From NCBI RefSeq assembly GCF_003952185.1, contig NZ_RXFS01000003.1, positions 496,001-560,000 on the forward strand: 64,000 nt of DNA. The letters are read 5' to 3'. Below the pieces are notes generated by a model that did no database searches, was not told the origin of the DNA, and saw nothing but the letters and a program-made list of their open reading frames with translations. The position numbers and the translations under genes were made by a program. Source of the stretch: Variovorax sp. 679 (GTDB lineage Bacteria > Pseudomonadota > Gammaproteobacteria > Burkholderiales > Burkholderiaceae_C). Within the stretch, counting starts at the first letter, position 1; every line of letters begins with the position of its first letter. This document shows, one piece after another, positions 42,097-51,669 of this stretch.

Positions 42097-42747
42097 TCAG
42101 ACGATCAGCGCGATCGTCGCTTCGAGGTGCTCGGACGGCGCGCGGCGGAAGCCTGAGCGAGCGAAGCGTTGCAGCTGCCCCACCACGAAGGCCGTGAGCG
42201 CCGCAGCGCGCACCTGTGCGTCGACGCTGGGCGTGGCCGAGCCGTCGGCCGCGGCGGCGCCGCGCAGCACCTGGCGCAGCGTGGCTTCGATCTTGTCGAA
42301 GAACTGGTTCATGCGCTGCTGCAGGCGCTCGTTCTCGTAGACCAAGGCATCGCCCACCATGACGCGCGTCATGCCGGGGTTGCGCTCGGCGAACTGCACG
42401 AGCAGCGTGAGGATGCGCGCAGCCTGCTGGGCGCCGGTGGCGCCTTCGCGCTCGAGGATCTGGTTGACCAGCGTGAAAACGCTCTGCTCGATGAAGTCGA
42501 TCAGGCCCTCGAACATCTGAGCCTTGCTGGCGAAGTGACGGTACAGGGCGGCTTCGCTCACCTCGAGCCGGGCGGCCAGGGCGGCGGTGGTCACGCGCTC
42601 GGCACCGGGCTGCTCCAGCATGGAGGCCAGCGCCTGCAGGATCTGCACGCGCCGCTCTCCCGGCTTCGGGCGCTTGCGCACCGGAGGGGTGGACGTTTCC
42701 GTCGGCGTGTCTACGCCGGAAGCACCTGTCGTCTCTTCGTTCTGCAT
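42097..42747 (-). CDS. slmA: nucleoid occlusion factor SlmA (TetR-like)
   Basis: A 216-residue TetR-fold protein. The helix-turn-helix region is RVTTAALAARLEVSEAALYRHFASKAQMFEGLIDFIEQ, typical of SlmA, and the C-terminus ends FRRAPSEHLEATIALIV. In E. coli SlmA binds DNA and blocks FtsZ assembly over the chromosome. It lies next to argB, an arrangement I know from Comamonadaceae, which supports the call. The N-terminal 30 residues are low-complexity. The start is the ATG at 42747. Confidence 0.87.
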   Translation of the reverse strand: MQNEETTGASGVDTPTETSTPPVRKRPKPGERRVQILQALASMLEQPGAERVTTAALAARLEVSEAALYRHFASKAQMFEGLIDFIEQSVFTLVNQILEREGATGAQQAARILTLLVQFAERNPGMTRVMVGDALVYENERLQQRMNQFFDKIEATLRQVLRGAAAADGSATPSVDAQVRAAALTAFVVGQLQRFARSGFRRAPSEHLEATIALIV

Positions 42748-42816
42748 GGGAGCGCGTGCAAAGATGTAATCAATTGATTCTCGCACAGCGCAGTAAGCAC
42801 GCGCCCACCCGACCGG

Positions 42817-43710
42817 TCAGCGGGCGCGGATCATCGTCCCGTAGGCCTGGTCGGTCAGGATCTCCAGCAGCATCGCGTGCGGCACGCGGCCGTCGATGAT
42901 GTGCACCGCATTCACGCCACTCTTGGCCGCGTCGAGCGCGCCTTCGATCTTCGGCAGCATGCCGCCGGAGATGGTGCCGTCAGCGAACAGGTCATCGATT
43001 TCGCGGGCGCTCAGGTTGGTGAGCAGCTTGCCGTCCTTGTCGAGCACGCCGGGCGTGTTGGTCAGGAGCATCAGCTTCTCGGCCTTGAGCACGGTCGCCA
43101 GCTTGCCGGCGACGACGTCGGCGTTGATGTTGTAGCTCTCGTTCTCCTCGCCGAAGCCGATGGGGCTGACCACCGGGATGAAGGCGTCGTCCTGCAGCGC
43201 CTTCACCACGCTGGGGTCGATGGAGACGATGTCGCCGACCTGGCCCACGTCATGGTGCACGTTGGGATCGGTGCGGTCGGCCAGCTTGAGCTTCTGCGCG
43301 CGGATCAGGCCGCCGTCGCGCCCGGTGAGGCCCACGGCCTTGCCGCCGGCCTGGTTGATCAGGCCCACGATGTCCTGCTGCACCTCGCCGGCCAGCACCC
43401 ATTCGACGACTTCCATGGTCTCGGCGTCGGTCACGCGCATGCCCTGGATGAAGCTGCCCTTCTTGCCCAGGCGATTGAGCGCCGCCTCGATCTGCGGACC
43501 GCCGCCGTGCACCACCACCGGGTTCATGCCGACCAGCTTGAGCAGCACCACGTCTTCGGCGAAGTCGGCCTGAAGCGCCGGATCGGTCATGGCGTTGCCG
43601 CCGTACTTGATGACGATGGTCTTGCCGTGGAACTTGCGGATGTACGGCAGCGCCTGGGCCAGGATCTCGGCCTTGTCGCGCGGGGGGATGTTGAGGACGG
43701 GGTCGGTCAT
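42817..43710 (-). CDS. argB: acetylglutamate kinase
   Basis: A 297-residue amino acid kinase, second step of arginine synthesis. KYGGNAMTD (about 35-43), [22 protein letters not shown] and the ATP-site end are typical. It has the long N-terminal helix of the arginine-sensitive type (residues 1-25, [22 protein letters not shown]), so feedback inhibition by arginine is expected. It is upstream of slmA on the same strand. Confidence 0.95.
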   Translation of the reverse strand: MTDPVLNIPPRDKAEILAQALPYIRKFHGKTIVIKYGGNAMTDPALQADFAEDVVLLKLVGMNPVVVHGGGPQIEAALNRLGKKGSFIQGMRVTDAETMEVVEWVLAGEVQQDIVGLINQAGGKAVGLTGRDGGLIRAQKLKLADRTDPNVHHDVGQVGDIVSIDPSVVKALQDDAFIPVVSPIGFGEENESYNINADVVAGKLATVLKAEKLMLLTNTPGVLDKDGKLLTNLSAREIDDLFADGTISGGMLPKIEGALDAAKSGVNAVHIIDGRVPHAMLLEILTDQAYGTMIRAR

Positions 43711-43766
43711 GGGCGGTCAGGCTCCAAAGCGAAGGACGGGGGAAATTCTCGCAAAGAAAGATGTCG

Positions 43767-44864
43767 TCAGGGGCGCAGCCAGCGGGGGACCTTGAAGCGC
43801 ACGATCATCAGGTAGGCGCCCACGTAGGTGGTGACGAACAGCAGACAGAAGAACATCAGCACGATGGTGTTGTTCCAGAACAGCACCGCCGGCACCACCG
43901 ACAGGGCCGCGAACATCCAGAGATAGGGCGATGTGCGGTTGTTGCGCGCCAGCAGCTGGCGGGCCTCGTCGTCCGCGAAGGCCACGCGCACGATGCGGCG
44001 AAAGATCAGCTGGTGGAAATGCAGCGCATCGGCCGTGCCGGGCGACTGGCCGCGCGCCAGCTTGCGGTAGATGGAGAACAGCGTCTCCCACACCGGGTAG
44101 ATCAGCAGCAGCATCGGGAACCAGGGCGACACCACGCGGTGCCGCTGCACCAGCGTGACGCAGGCCACCGCGATCACCATGCCCCAGACGTAGGCCCCGC
44201 CGTCGCCGGCGAAGATCTTGCCGCGCGGATAGTTCCAGACCAGGAAGCCGAAGGTGGCGCCGACCAGGCAGATCACCATGGCCGCCAGCTGCCGGTCGCC
44301 GACCTGCAGCGCCACGTGCGAGATCGCAAGGCAGACCAGCACGGCGACCGTGCCGGCGAGCCCGTTGTAGCCGTCGATGATGTTGAAGGCATGCGGCAGG
44401 CCGCCGATGGCCAGGGCAGCGAAGATCACGGTGGCAAAGGGAATCATCGCCAGCCAGCTGTCGACCGTCTCGAAGCCGGTGCGCGCCACGCCCAACCCCA
44501 GCAGCCAGCACACCAGCAGCGCCGAGCCGATGGTCAGCCCCAGCCGATAGCGCACCTTCACGTTCTGGGTGACGTCCTCGACGATGCCACCGAGCACGGC
44601 CGGGGCGATGCACACCAGCGTGAGCATCGAGGTCTGGACCGGCCACGAGACGTTGAACGGATCGGTACCCGTGATGCCGGCGGCCAGCCAGGCCCCCCCC
44701 ATGCCCAGCAGGATGCCCGCACCGCCCAGGCGCGGCACATGGCCCTTGTGGAAGCGTTGGGGCATGTCGGCGCCGTAGAGCCGCGCGTGCCGCCTGGCGC
44801 GGCGCATGAACACCTGGACCGAGAAGGCGGCGACGAAGAAACTGATGACGATCAGAGCAATCAT
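43767..44864 (-). CDS. WecA/MraY-like undecaprenyl-phosphate sugar-1-phosphate transferase
   Basis: A 365-residue membrane enzyme with about ten hydrophobic segments. Family motifs are seen: RLGGAGILLGMG near 45-56, HAFNIIDGYNGLAG, FAGDGGAYVWG, and the histidine loop DALHFHQLIFRR. The usual DDxxD catalytic pair reads E-D (GGIVEDVTQN). It should attach a sugar-phosphate to the lipid carrier and start an O-antigen unit. It is divergent from a glycosyltransferase gene, with 45 bases between the starts. Confidence 0.85.
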   Translation of the reverse strand: MIALIVISFFVAAFSVQVFMRRARRHARLYGADMPQRFHKGHVPRLGGAGILLGMGGAWLAAGITGTDPFNVSWPVQTSMLTLVCIAPAVLGGIVEDVTQNVKVRYRLGLTIGSALLVCWLLGLGVARTGFETVDSWLAMIPFATVIFAALAIGGLPHAFNIIDGYNGLAGTVAVLVCLAISHVALQVGDRQLAAMVICLVGATFGFLVWNYPRGKIFAGDGGAYVWGMVIAVACVTLVQRHRVVSPWFPMLLLIYPVWETLFSIYRKLARGQSPGTADALHFHQLIFRRIVRVAFADDEARQLLARNNRTSPYLWMFAALSVVPAVLFWNNTIVLMFFCLLFVTTYVGAYLMIVRFKVPRWLRP

Positions 44865-44909
44865 GTGTGGGGGTTGGGGAACCCTAGAATTCCCGGGCGA
44901 AATTAGACC

Positions 44910-45659
44910 ATGCCCACGCCCCCCTCCCCCCGCCCCCCGATCACCGTTTCAATCGTGAGCCACGGCCAGCTCGCGCTGGTGCTGCCGCTGCTCGAGCAAC
45001 TGGACCGGCACAGCAGTGCCGTCATCGACAAGGTTTTGCTCACATTGAACATTCCGGAGCCCGATGTGCTCGCCGGCCGCAGCTGGGGCTTCGCAGTGGA
45101 GCGGATCGAGAACGCGAGCCCCAAGGGCTTCGGCGCCAATCACAACCAGGCCTTCGAGCGCTGCGACACGGAGTGGTTCCTGGTGCTGAACCCGGACATC
45201 CGCTTCGACAACGACGTGCTGTCGCCGCTGCTCGCCCAGGCCGCGGCCGACGCCGGCCTGCTGACGCCGCGTATCCTGGAGCCCGGCAAGACCGAGCCGG
45301 AGCCGCACCGGGCGCTGCTCACGCCGCTGGAAATCGTAGGAAGAAAGAAGCCCGGCTACGTGCGGCCGACGGTGCCGGCATGGATCCCGGGACTGTTCAT
45401 GCTGTTTCGCAGCGAGGCCTACCGGCAGGTCGGCGGTTTCGACGAAAAGTTCTTCATGTACGGCGAGGACTTCGACATCTGCGCGCGTACCCGGCTCGCA
45501 GGCTGGAAGCTGCAGGTGGGCGAGAACCTGCTCGCCCGGCACGACGCGCAGCGCGAAAGCCACCGGAGCAGGAAATACCTGTACTGGCATGTGACCAGCC
45601 TGCTGAAGGTGTGGCTGTCGGGGTCGTTCTGGCGGTACTGGCGGCTGCGGGGCCAATAG
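44910..45659 (+). CDS. glycosyltransferase family 2
   Basis: A 249-residue GT-A enzyme. The start ITVSIVSHGQLALVLPLLEQL is the nucleotide-binding strand, the DxD-type site is in FLVLNPDIRFD, and WIPGLFMLFRSEAYRQVGGFDEKFFMYGEDFDICARTRLAGW holds the acceptor and catalytic base motif of rhamnosyltransferase-like enzymes. It is soluble and probably membrane associated. It has almost no leader. Donor and acceptor are unknown; LPS assembly is inferred from the neighbours. Confidence 0.85.
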   Translation: MPTPPSPRPPITVSIVSHGQLALVLPLLEQLDRHSSAVIDKVLLTLNIPEPDVLAGRSWGFAVERIENASPKGFGANHNQAFERCDTEWFLVLNPDIRFDNDVLSPLLAQAAADAGLLTPRILEPGKTEPEPHRALLTPLEIVGRKKPGYVRPTVPAWIPGLFMLFRSEAYRQVGGFDEKFFMYGEDFDICARTRLAGWKLQVGENLLARHDAQRESHRSRKYLYWHVTSLLKVWLSGSFWRYWRLRGQ

Positions 45660-45679
45660 CCAGCCGCTGATCCGATCAG

Positions 45680-46663
45680 TCAGCCGCGCTCGAAAACGTC
45701 CTGCACGATGGCCTGCTTGCCACGGCCGAATCGTGCATAGCGGCCGCGCGCGGCCTCGAGAAGGATCGGCAGCAGGCGCAGCGGGCGCGCCGCCGGCAAT
45801 CCGGCCCGGAATCGCTGGTGGGCGACTTTTTCGCGCTGCGCGTCCATGTAGCCTGCCCGCACTCGCTCTCCGAGGAGCTGCAGACGTTGCAACAGAGCCT
45901 CGGCCCGGCGCAGCCGCGCCACATGCTTGTCGCCCCGCTCGACAAAAGCCTTGGCCAACTTCTCGGACAGCGTCAGGCGCCGTGCGCCGATCTGGTTGTT
46001 GCCGTGCTGGCGGTAGTCGATGGTCGGCTCGGGCAGCACGTCCATGCGCCCGGTAGCCGCGGCCACGGCGGCCAGCCATTCGTCGTGCACCCACTCGGGG
46101 GCGAACGGCAGCGCAACTTCGAGCAGCGTCTTGCGGAACATGGTGGTCGCGCCAGTCACGAGATTGCGCCTCTGCAGCACGCCGAAGGCCTCGCCGCTCG
46201 CGATGGCCTCCAGTTCGGCAGGCTGAACCTCGAGCGCATGGAAGAGCGTGGAGCCCAGCGGCTTCAATTCGCCATCGACGAGACGTGCGTCGGTGTGCAG
46301 CAGCAGCAGATCGAGCCGTGCCTCGAACTGCGCCACCATGCGCGCCAGACGGCCTGGGTGCCAGACATCGTCCTGGTCGCACAGCGCGATGAGATCGTGG
46401 CTGCAAGCGCGCACGGCCTGCTCGAAATTACGCGTGACACCCAGCGGCGGCGAGTTGCTGAACACGCGCAGGGCGATGCGATCCGCCATGCCGCATTCCG
46501 CAAGGGTTTCACGCACGACGGCCAGCGTGTTGTCGGTGGAGCCGTCGTCGGACAGCACGATCTCCCGCGGCAAAGGCGCCTGCACGCAGATGCTTCGAAT
46601 TTGCTCGGGGAGATAGCGCGCGCCGTTGCGGGTGCAGAGCGCGACGGAGACTTGGAGGGCCAT
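45680..46663 (-). CDS. glycosyltransferase family 2
   Basis: A 327-residue GT-A enzyme. VSVALCTRNGARYLPEQIRSI and EIVLSDDGSTDNTL are the standard opening; ALCDQDDVWHPGRL holds the metal-binding DxD; FAPEWVHDEWLAAVAAATG holds the base-like motif. The C-terminal 90 residues are Arg-rich and helical, a likely membrane-contact tail. It follows the twin-domain glycosyltransferase gene on the same strand by four bases. Confidence 0.85.
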   Translation of the reverse strand: MALQVSVALCTRNGARYLPEQIRSICVQAPLPREIVLSDDGSTDNTLAVVRETLAECGMADRIALRVFSNSPPLGVTRNFEQAVRACSHDLIALCDQDDVWHPGRLARMVAQFEARLDLLLLHTDARLVDGELKPLGSTLFHALEVQPAELEAIASGEAFGVLQRRNLVTGATTMFRKTLLEVALPFAPEWVHDEWLAAVAAATGRMDVLPEPTIDYRQHGNNQIGARRLTLSEKLAKAFVERGDKHVARLRRAEALLQRLQLLGERVRAGYMDAQREKVAHQRFRAGLPAARPLRLLPILLEAARGRYARFGRGKQAIVQDVFERG

Positions 46664-46667
46664 CGGA

Positions 46668-48530
46668 TCAGACCGGAGGCAGACGGGGCGGCCAGGCGTA
46701 GCTGAAGTCCTCGCGGGCCAGCATGAGGTTGGGGCTGTAGGCGGGGTCGTTCTGGATCAGGTCGCCCCAGCGCTTGTGCATGTAGGCGGCTTCTTCCTGG
46801 AACTGCGCCTGCTTCTGCGGCGAGACATCCTTGGCGCGGGTTGCGGACTCGTGGTGGAACAGTTCCGCATAGGGCGTCCATACGTTGCGCAGGCCTGCTT
46901 CACGCAACCGGAGGCAGAAGTCGATGTCGTTGAAGGACTCTTTCAGATGCACCTCGTCGAGGCCTGCGACCTCGAGGTAGTGACGCTTCTGGATCACAAG
47001 GCAGGCTGCGGTGACTGCGGAGAGCGTCTGGATCAACGCCGCGCGACCGGCATAGCCTTCACGACCCATGGGCATACGGCGATGCGAATGCGCGGCGATT
47101 CCGCCCACACCGAGGATCACGCCTGCATGCTGCAGCGTCCTGTTCGGAAACCAGAGTCGCGCGCCCACGGCACCCACGCCCGGCTGCAGCGCAAGGCTCA
47201 CCATCTCGCTCAGCCAGTCCGGCGTGATGACTTCGATGTCGTTGTTGACCAGTGCCACAAGCTCGCCATTGGCTATCGCCACCGCGCCGTTGTTCAGCGC
47301 CGCGTAGTTGAAATCGCGGTCGTCGCGTAGCACGCGGACATTCGGCTTCTCGGCGGCAATGCGCTTGAACCAGGCCAGCACGTCCGGATCGTCGGAACCG
47401 TTGTCGACGATGATGATTTCGTAGTTCGAATAGCTGGTTTTACGGAGGATCGACTCGACGCACTGCCGCGTCAGCTGCAATGCGTTGCGCGTCGGGATGA
47501 TCACGGAAACCAGCGGTAAGACATCAGGCAAGGCGTAATGCACGCGATACCCGAAATCGAGGTGCTCGGCCGTGGCGCGCACACCGGTGCGCTCGAAATG
47601 CTCGTTCAGCGCGCGCTCGCCCGCGATGGCGGCATAGGGTTTGGCGTTCATCGACTTGGCCGTACTCTCGACGTGCACACGCCAGTGGTAAAGCACGCGG
47701 GGAATGTGGCGAATCTGGCCGGGTTCGATACGCTCCATGCAGCGCAGCACGAGATCCCAGTCCTGCGAGCCCTCCATGCCCACGCGGAAGCCGCCAACCG
47801 AGCGCATGAGCTCGGTCGAGAGCACGCCCAGGTGGCTGAACATGTTCTGCGAACGGAAAAGGTCGACGTTCCAGTCCGACTTGAAATAGGGGCCGAAGCG
47901 ATGACCGCCTTCGTCGGCCTTGTCTTCGTCGGAGTAGATCAGCTTCACGTCAGGATGAGCCGCGATGCAATCGGCCACCCAGAAGAGCGCGTGGGCCGGC
48001 AGCAGGTCGTCGTGATCCATGAGTGCGACCCAGGGCCCGGAGACCAGCTCGAGTGCGCTGTTGGAAGCGGCCGAGATGTGGCCGTTCTTCGGCCGGAATA
48101 CGACCTTGATGCGCGGATCGCTCTCGCTGTACGACTTGAGGATCTCGCGCACTTCTGCCGAAGGCGAGGCGTCGTCAGCGATGCAGAGCTCCCAGTTGGG
48201 GTAGATCTGGCCGCGCACCGACTCGATGGCCTCGCGCAGCCAGGCCGGGTTGGGGTTGTAGGTAGGCATCACGACCGAGATCAGCGGCCGGTCCTTCATC
48301 GCAGCGACGCGCTGGGCGATCTTCTCGCGCAGTTCGGGAGTCAGGGTGTCGTAGCGCTGCACCCACTTCGTATAGTCGTTGTAGCCGCCGAATCGCCGCC
48401 CCAGCTCCCAGCGGATGCCCGGCCAGCCCGACTTATTGAACATTCGCCATGCCCGCTGCACACGCCCCATCATTCCGGGGCCTTGCCAGAGTCCGGCCAG
48501 GCCGAGGAAGAATCGATAGACAGATTTCAT
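46668..48530 (-). CDS. twin-domain glycosyltransferase family 2
   Basis: A 620-residue protein with two GT-A domains in tandem. The first, from about residue 80, has PLISVVMPTYNPNPAWLREA and VALMDHDDLLP. The second, from about residue 340, has PLVSVIIPTRNALQLTRQC, GELVALVNNDIEV and a long HLKESFNDIDFCLRLREAG end motif. It resembles polysaccharide glycosyltransferases such as those of O-antigen or rhamnan synthesis. The start is the ATG at 48530; a GTG five codons upstream is possible. No ribosome site is obvious. Confidence 0.87.
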   Translation of the reverse strand: MKSVYRFFLGLAGLWQGPGMMGRVQRAWRMFNKSGWPGIRWELGRRFGGYNDYTKWVQRYDTLTPELREKIAQRVAAMKDRPLISVVMPTYNPNPAWLREAIESVRGQIYPNWELCIADDASPSAEVREILKSYSESDPRIKVVFRPKNGHISAASNSALELVSGPWVALMDHDDLLPAHALFWVADCIAAHPDVKLIYSDEDKADEGGHRFGPYFKSDWNVDLFRSQNMFSHLGVLSTELMRSVGGFRVGMEGSQDWDLVLRCMERIEPGQIRHIPRVLYHWRVHVESTAKSMNAKPYAAIAGERALNEHFERTGVRATAEHLDFGYRVHYALPDVLPLVSVIIPTRNALQLTRQCVESILRKTSYSNYEIIIVDNGSDDPDVLAWFKRIAAEKPNVRVLRDDRDFNYAALNNGAVAIANGELVALVNNDIEVITPDWLSEMVSLALQPGVGAVGARLWFPNRTLQHAGVILGVGGIAAHSHRRMPMGREGYAGRAALIQTLSAVTAACLVIQKRHYLEVAGLDEVHLKESFNDIDFCLRLREAGLRNVWTPYAELFHHESATRAKDVSPQKQAQFQEEAAYMHKRWGDLIQNDPAYSPNLMLAREDFSYAWPPRLPPV

Positions 48531-48745
48531 AGAGAGATTGGGCACCCGTGGGCGGGCGAAGCGGAGCCTCGAGGAGTAGCTGAATCAGCCGGGGCACCGG
48601 AACATGACATCGCGGGCCTTGCGGGAGGGGATTATCTTCGCAACCAGCCGCAACAATGAGAGCCGAAGGCCGGCGTTTTGTCCGCCCCGCCAGCCAGCCG
48701 GAGGGCTCCCGTAAAATTGGCCGGTTAAAAAGCTAAAGGAAAACG

Positions 48746-50164
48746 ATGAGGCTACTCTCTGTGGTGCTTTCGGGAGGCGCCGGTTCCAGGCTCTGGCCTG
48801 CTTCGCGCCAGGCCTTTCCCAAGCCGTTCATGAAGCTCGGTGATTCCACTCTGCTTCAACAGGCCGTCGAGCGCGGGCAGGCCTGCGGCACCGGTGACCT
48901 GATGGTTGTGACCAACAAGGATCACCTGTTCCTGACGAAGGACGTGCTCGGGCAGATGAGCGATCCGCCATCGACGACTTTTCTCCTCGAACCCAAGGGG
49001 CGCAATACCGGTCCGGCGATCGCGCTGGCCGCACTCCAGTGTGTTCGCCAGTTCAGCGGCGACACGGTGATGCTCGTTCTGTCCGCAGACCATCTCGTCC
49101 CGGATGTGGAAGCTTTCGTCGCAAGCGCCACCGAAGCCTTCCGCCTGGCGCAGGAAGGCAACCTCGTCGTGTTCGGCGTGAGCCCCACGAGCCCCGACAC
49201 CGGCTTCGGCTACATCGAGGTCGAGCACGTCTCGCGCGAGAGCCAGGCAGTCAAGCGTTTCGTCGAGAAGCCCGACCTGGAGACCGCGCAGAAGTACCTG
49301 GCCACGGGCCGCTACTACTGGAACAGCGGCATGTTCGCCTTCACAGCGGACACGATCATCGCGGCTCTCGAGAAGCATGCTCCCGACGTGATCCGGGCGG
49401 CAAGGCATGCGCTGGAAACCTCGAAGACCTCCGGCAATTCGGTCAACTTCGACCTGCACGCGTTCGGCCTGCAGCCGGACATCAGCATCGATTACGCAGT
49501 GCTGGAGCATGCCTCCAACGTGCATGTCGTTCCCGCCAAGTTCAGCTGGAGCGACGTCGGCTCATGGCCTTCGGTGTCCAATGCGCTGACACCCGATGCC
49601 AGCGGCAACACACTCCCCGACGACGTCGTGGCCCTCGACACGACGGGCACCCACGTGCAGGTCGAAAGCTATGGCCCGAAGGTTGTTGCCACCGTGGGTG
49701 TCCGCGACCTCGTGATCGTCGACACGCCCGATGCCCTGTTGGTACTGCACAAGGACAGTGCGCAGAAGGTGAAGAAGGTCGTCGATGTGCTCAAGGCACG
49801 CAAACACGAGACGGTTCATCTCCCGCCGGTGGTCCATCGTCCCTGGGGAACCTACGCCTCGCTCAAGGAAGAAGAAGGCTACAAGGTCAAGCGCATCACG
49901 GTGCGTCCTGGCGAGGCGCTGTCGCTGCAGTATCACCATCAGCGCGCGGAGCATTGGGTTGTGGTGCAAGGGCGTGGCATCGTGCAGATCGGAGAAACCG
50001 AGTACGAAACCCTCCCCGGCCAATACCGCTACATTCCCCTGAAGGAAAAGCATCGCCTGACCAACATCGGCGATGAGGAACTGGTGCTCATCGAGGTCCA
50101 ATGCGGCGGGTACCTGGGCGAAGACGACATTGTCCGCCTTGCAGACACCTACGGCCGTACATGA
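48746..50164 (+). CDS. manC: mannose-1-phosphate guanylyltransferase/mannose-6-phosphate isomerase
   Basis: A 472-residue bifunctional enzyme. The N-terminal pyrophosphorylase motif is SGGAGSRLWPASRQAFPKPF; the FVEKPDLETAQ site and EHASNVHVVPAKFSWSDVGSW are typical. The C-terminal cupin domain is the isomerase (from about 350, PWGTYASLKEEEG, LQYHHQRAEHWVVVQG). It makes GDP-mannose from fructose-6-phosphate with a phosphomannomutase, which is not in the window. An AAAGGAAAA ribosome site precedes the ATG. It begins the plus-strand O-antigen block. Confidence 0.94.
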   Translation: MRLLSVVLSGGAGSRLWPASRQAFPKPFMKLGDSTLLQQAVERGQACGTGDLMVVTNKDHLFLTKDVLGQMSDPPSTTFLLEPKGRNTGPAIALAALQCVRQFSGDTVMLVLSADHLVPDVEAFVASATEAFRLAQEGNLVVFGVSPTSPDTGFGYIEVEHVSRESQAVKRFVEKPDLETAQKYLATGRYYWNSGMFAFTADTIIAALEKHAPDVIRAARHALETSKTSGNSVNFDLHAFGLQPDISIDYAVLEHASNVHVVPAKFSWSDVGSWPSVSNALTPDASGNTLPDDVVALDTTGTHVQVESYGPKVVATVGVRDLVIVDTPDALLVLHKDSAQKVKKVVDVLKARKHETVHLPPVVHRPWGTYASLKEEEGYKVKRITVRPGEALSLQYHHQRAEHWVVVQGRGIVQIGETEYETLPGQYRYIPLKEKHRLTNIGDEELVLIEVQCGGYLGEDDIVRLADTYGRT

Positions 50165-50964
50165 GTCAAGTCCATTCCAATCTCCATCGAAGCGCCCTGT
50201 CCGAGTGGTGGCAGGGCACCCGCCGCACAGACATCTGGTGGACCCTCGCCTGGTTCGACATCGTCCTGCGCTATCGCCGCTCGATGCTGGGCCCCATGTG
50301 GCTCACCCTGAGCATGGGCGTGATGATCGGCGGCATGGGGCCGCTGTACAGTTCGCTGTTCGGCACGGAGCTTTCCCGCTTCTTCCCACATCTGGCGCTG
50401 GGCATCATCTTCTGGGGCTTCTTCTCCAGCATCGTGACCGACGCGTGCAACGCCTTCGTCGGGTCGTCCAACTACCTCAAGCAGGGGTACTTTCCGATTA
50501 GCCTGTTCGTCTGGCGCAGCCTGGCGCGTAACCTGATCCAGTTTGCGCACCAGATCGTGCTCTACATTCCGGTGGCGATCTGGGCTGGCATCTCGCTGTC
50601 TTGGTCAGTGTTGCTTGTCGTGCCGGCGTTTGTCATCCTGATCATCAATGCGCACGCGCTGGGCTTGTTGCTCGGCCTAGTCTGCACGCGCTACCGCGAC
50701 GTCACACAGATCGTCACCAGTGTGATGCAGATGCTGATGTTCCTGACGCCGGTGTTCTGGTTGCCCGAGAGCCTTCCTGGCCGCGCCAAATACGTGCTGT
50801 GGAACCCGTTTGCGCAGATGCTGGACTTGCTTCGAACACCATTGATGGGGGGAGTGGCACACGTCCACAGTTGGCTGGGCATCCTGTTCTGGACGGTCCT
50901 GTGCCTCGCCGCAGCCACTCTGCTGTTCTCGAAGTACCGCCGTCGCGTCGTCTACTGGCTCTGA
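50161..50964 (+). CDS. wzm: O-antigen ABC exporter permease
   Basis: A 267-residue ABC-2 type permease with about six hydrophobic segments. Typical stretches are SEWWQGTRRTDIWWTLAWFDIVLRYRRS and TPVFWLPESLPG near 200. Its ATG overlaps the manC stop (ATGA), so the genes are translationally coupled. It should form the channel that moves a lipid-linked polysaccharide across the inner membrane. Confidence 0.9.
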   Translation: MSQVHSNLHRSALSEWWQGTRRTDIWWTLAWFDIVLRYRRSMLGPMWLTLSMGVMIGGMGPLYSSLFGTELSRFFPHLALGIIFWGFFSSIVTDACNAFVGSSNYLKQGYFPISLFVWRSLARNLIQFAHQIVLYIPVAIWAGISLSWSVLLVVPAFVILIINAHALGLLLGLVCTRYRDVTQIVTSVMQMLMFLTPVFWLPESLPGRAKYVLWNPFAQMLDLLRTPLMGGVAHVHSWLGILFWTVLCLAAATLLFSKYRRRVVYWL

Positions 50965-50967
50965 TCC

Positions 50968-51669
50968 ATGGCATTCATCTCACTTAAAAACGTCGCGGTC
51001 AACTTTCCAATTTACGGCGCTGGAGCCAATTCACTCAAGAAGACGCTCGCAGCCTCCGTGACCGGTGGACGCTTTGGCAAGGAAACCGGCGTGACCGTGG
51101 TGCAGGCGCTCAGCGGCATCAATATTGAATTGAAGAGTGGGGACAGACTCGGACTGGTTGGTCACAACGGTGCGGGCAAGTCGACATTGCTGCGCACACT
51201 TGCCGGCGTTTACGAGCCGTCCTCAGGCGAGTTCGCGCGTCAAGGATCGGTGGCCAGCCTGATCGACCCTTCGCTAGGTATCGAAATGGATGCGACGGGT
51301 GTGGAGAACATCATGCTTCGCGGCCTCGTGATGGGCATGAGCAAGAAGGACATCGACCGCCTCACGCCCGACATCTGCGAATTCAGCGGCCTGGGCGAAT
51401 ACGTGAACATGCCGGTGCGGACCTATTCGACCGGGATGCTGATGCGGCTCGCGTTCTCGATCTCGACCAGCGTCGAGGCCGACATCCTGCTGATGGATGA
51501 GTGGCTGTCAGTTGGCGACGCCGCCTTTACAGAAAAGGCGGAGAAACGGATGAAAGACGTGGTGGCCAAATCCGGCATTCTGGTGCTCGCCTCGCATTCG
51601 CCGGACCTGATCGCCAAGGAGTGCAACCGGGTGATCCACCTGGAGCATGGGCGGATCGTCGAACGCTAG
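50968..51669 (+). CDS. wzt: O-antigen ABC exporter ATPase, short form
   Basis: A 233-residue ATPase. Walker A GHNGAGKST is at 65-73, the signature is YSTGMLMRLAF, and Walker B is ILLMDEWLSVGD. It lacks the C-terminal carbohydrate-binding domain that E. coli O9a Wzt uses to recognise a capped chain end; other short forms export without such recognition. The start is three bases past wzm. Its stop codon overlaps the stop of the opposing gene at 51666. Confidence 0.92.
   Translation: MAFISLKNVAVNFPIYGAGANSLKKTLAASVTGGRFGKETGVTVVQALSGINIELKSGDRLGLVGHNGAGKSTLLRTLAGVYEPSSGEFARQGSVASLIDPSLGIEMDATGVENIMLRGLVMGMSKKDIDRLTPDICEFSGLGEYVNMPVRTYSTGMLMRLAFSISTSVEADILLMDEWLSVGDAAFTEKAEKRMKDVVAKSGILVLASHSPDLIAKECNRVIHLEHGRIVER

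Noticed and set aside
44865..44909. Very short divergent region between two LPS genes, looked at for promoters
   Set aside because: Only a TAGAAT-like hexamer is visible and no -35 partner could be placed for either gene.
48531..48745. 215-base gap before manC examined for a JUMPstart-like or promoter element
   Set aside because: I found no JUMPstart-like sequence and no convincing -35/-10 pair; a TAAAAT hexamer near the end stands alone. An operon promoter is still expected here.
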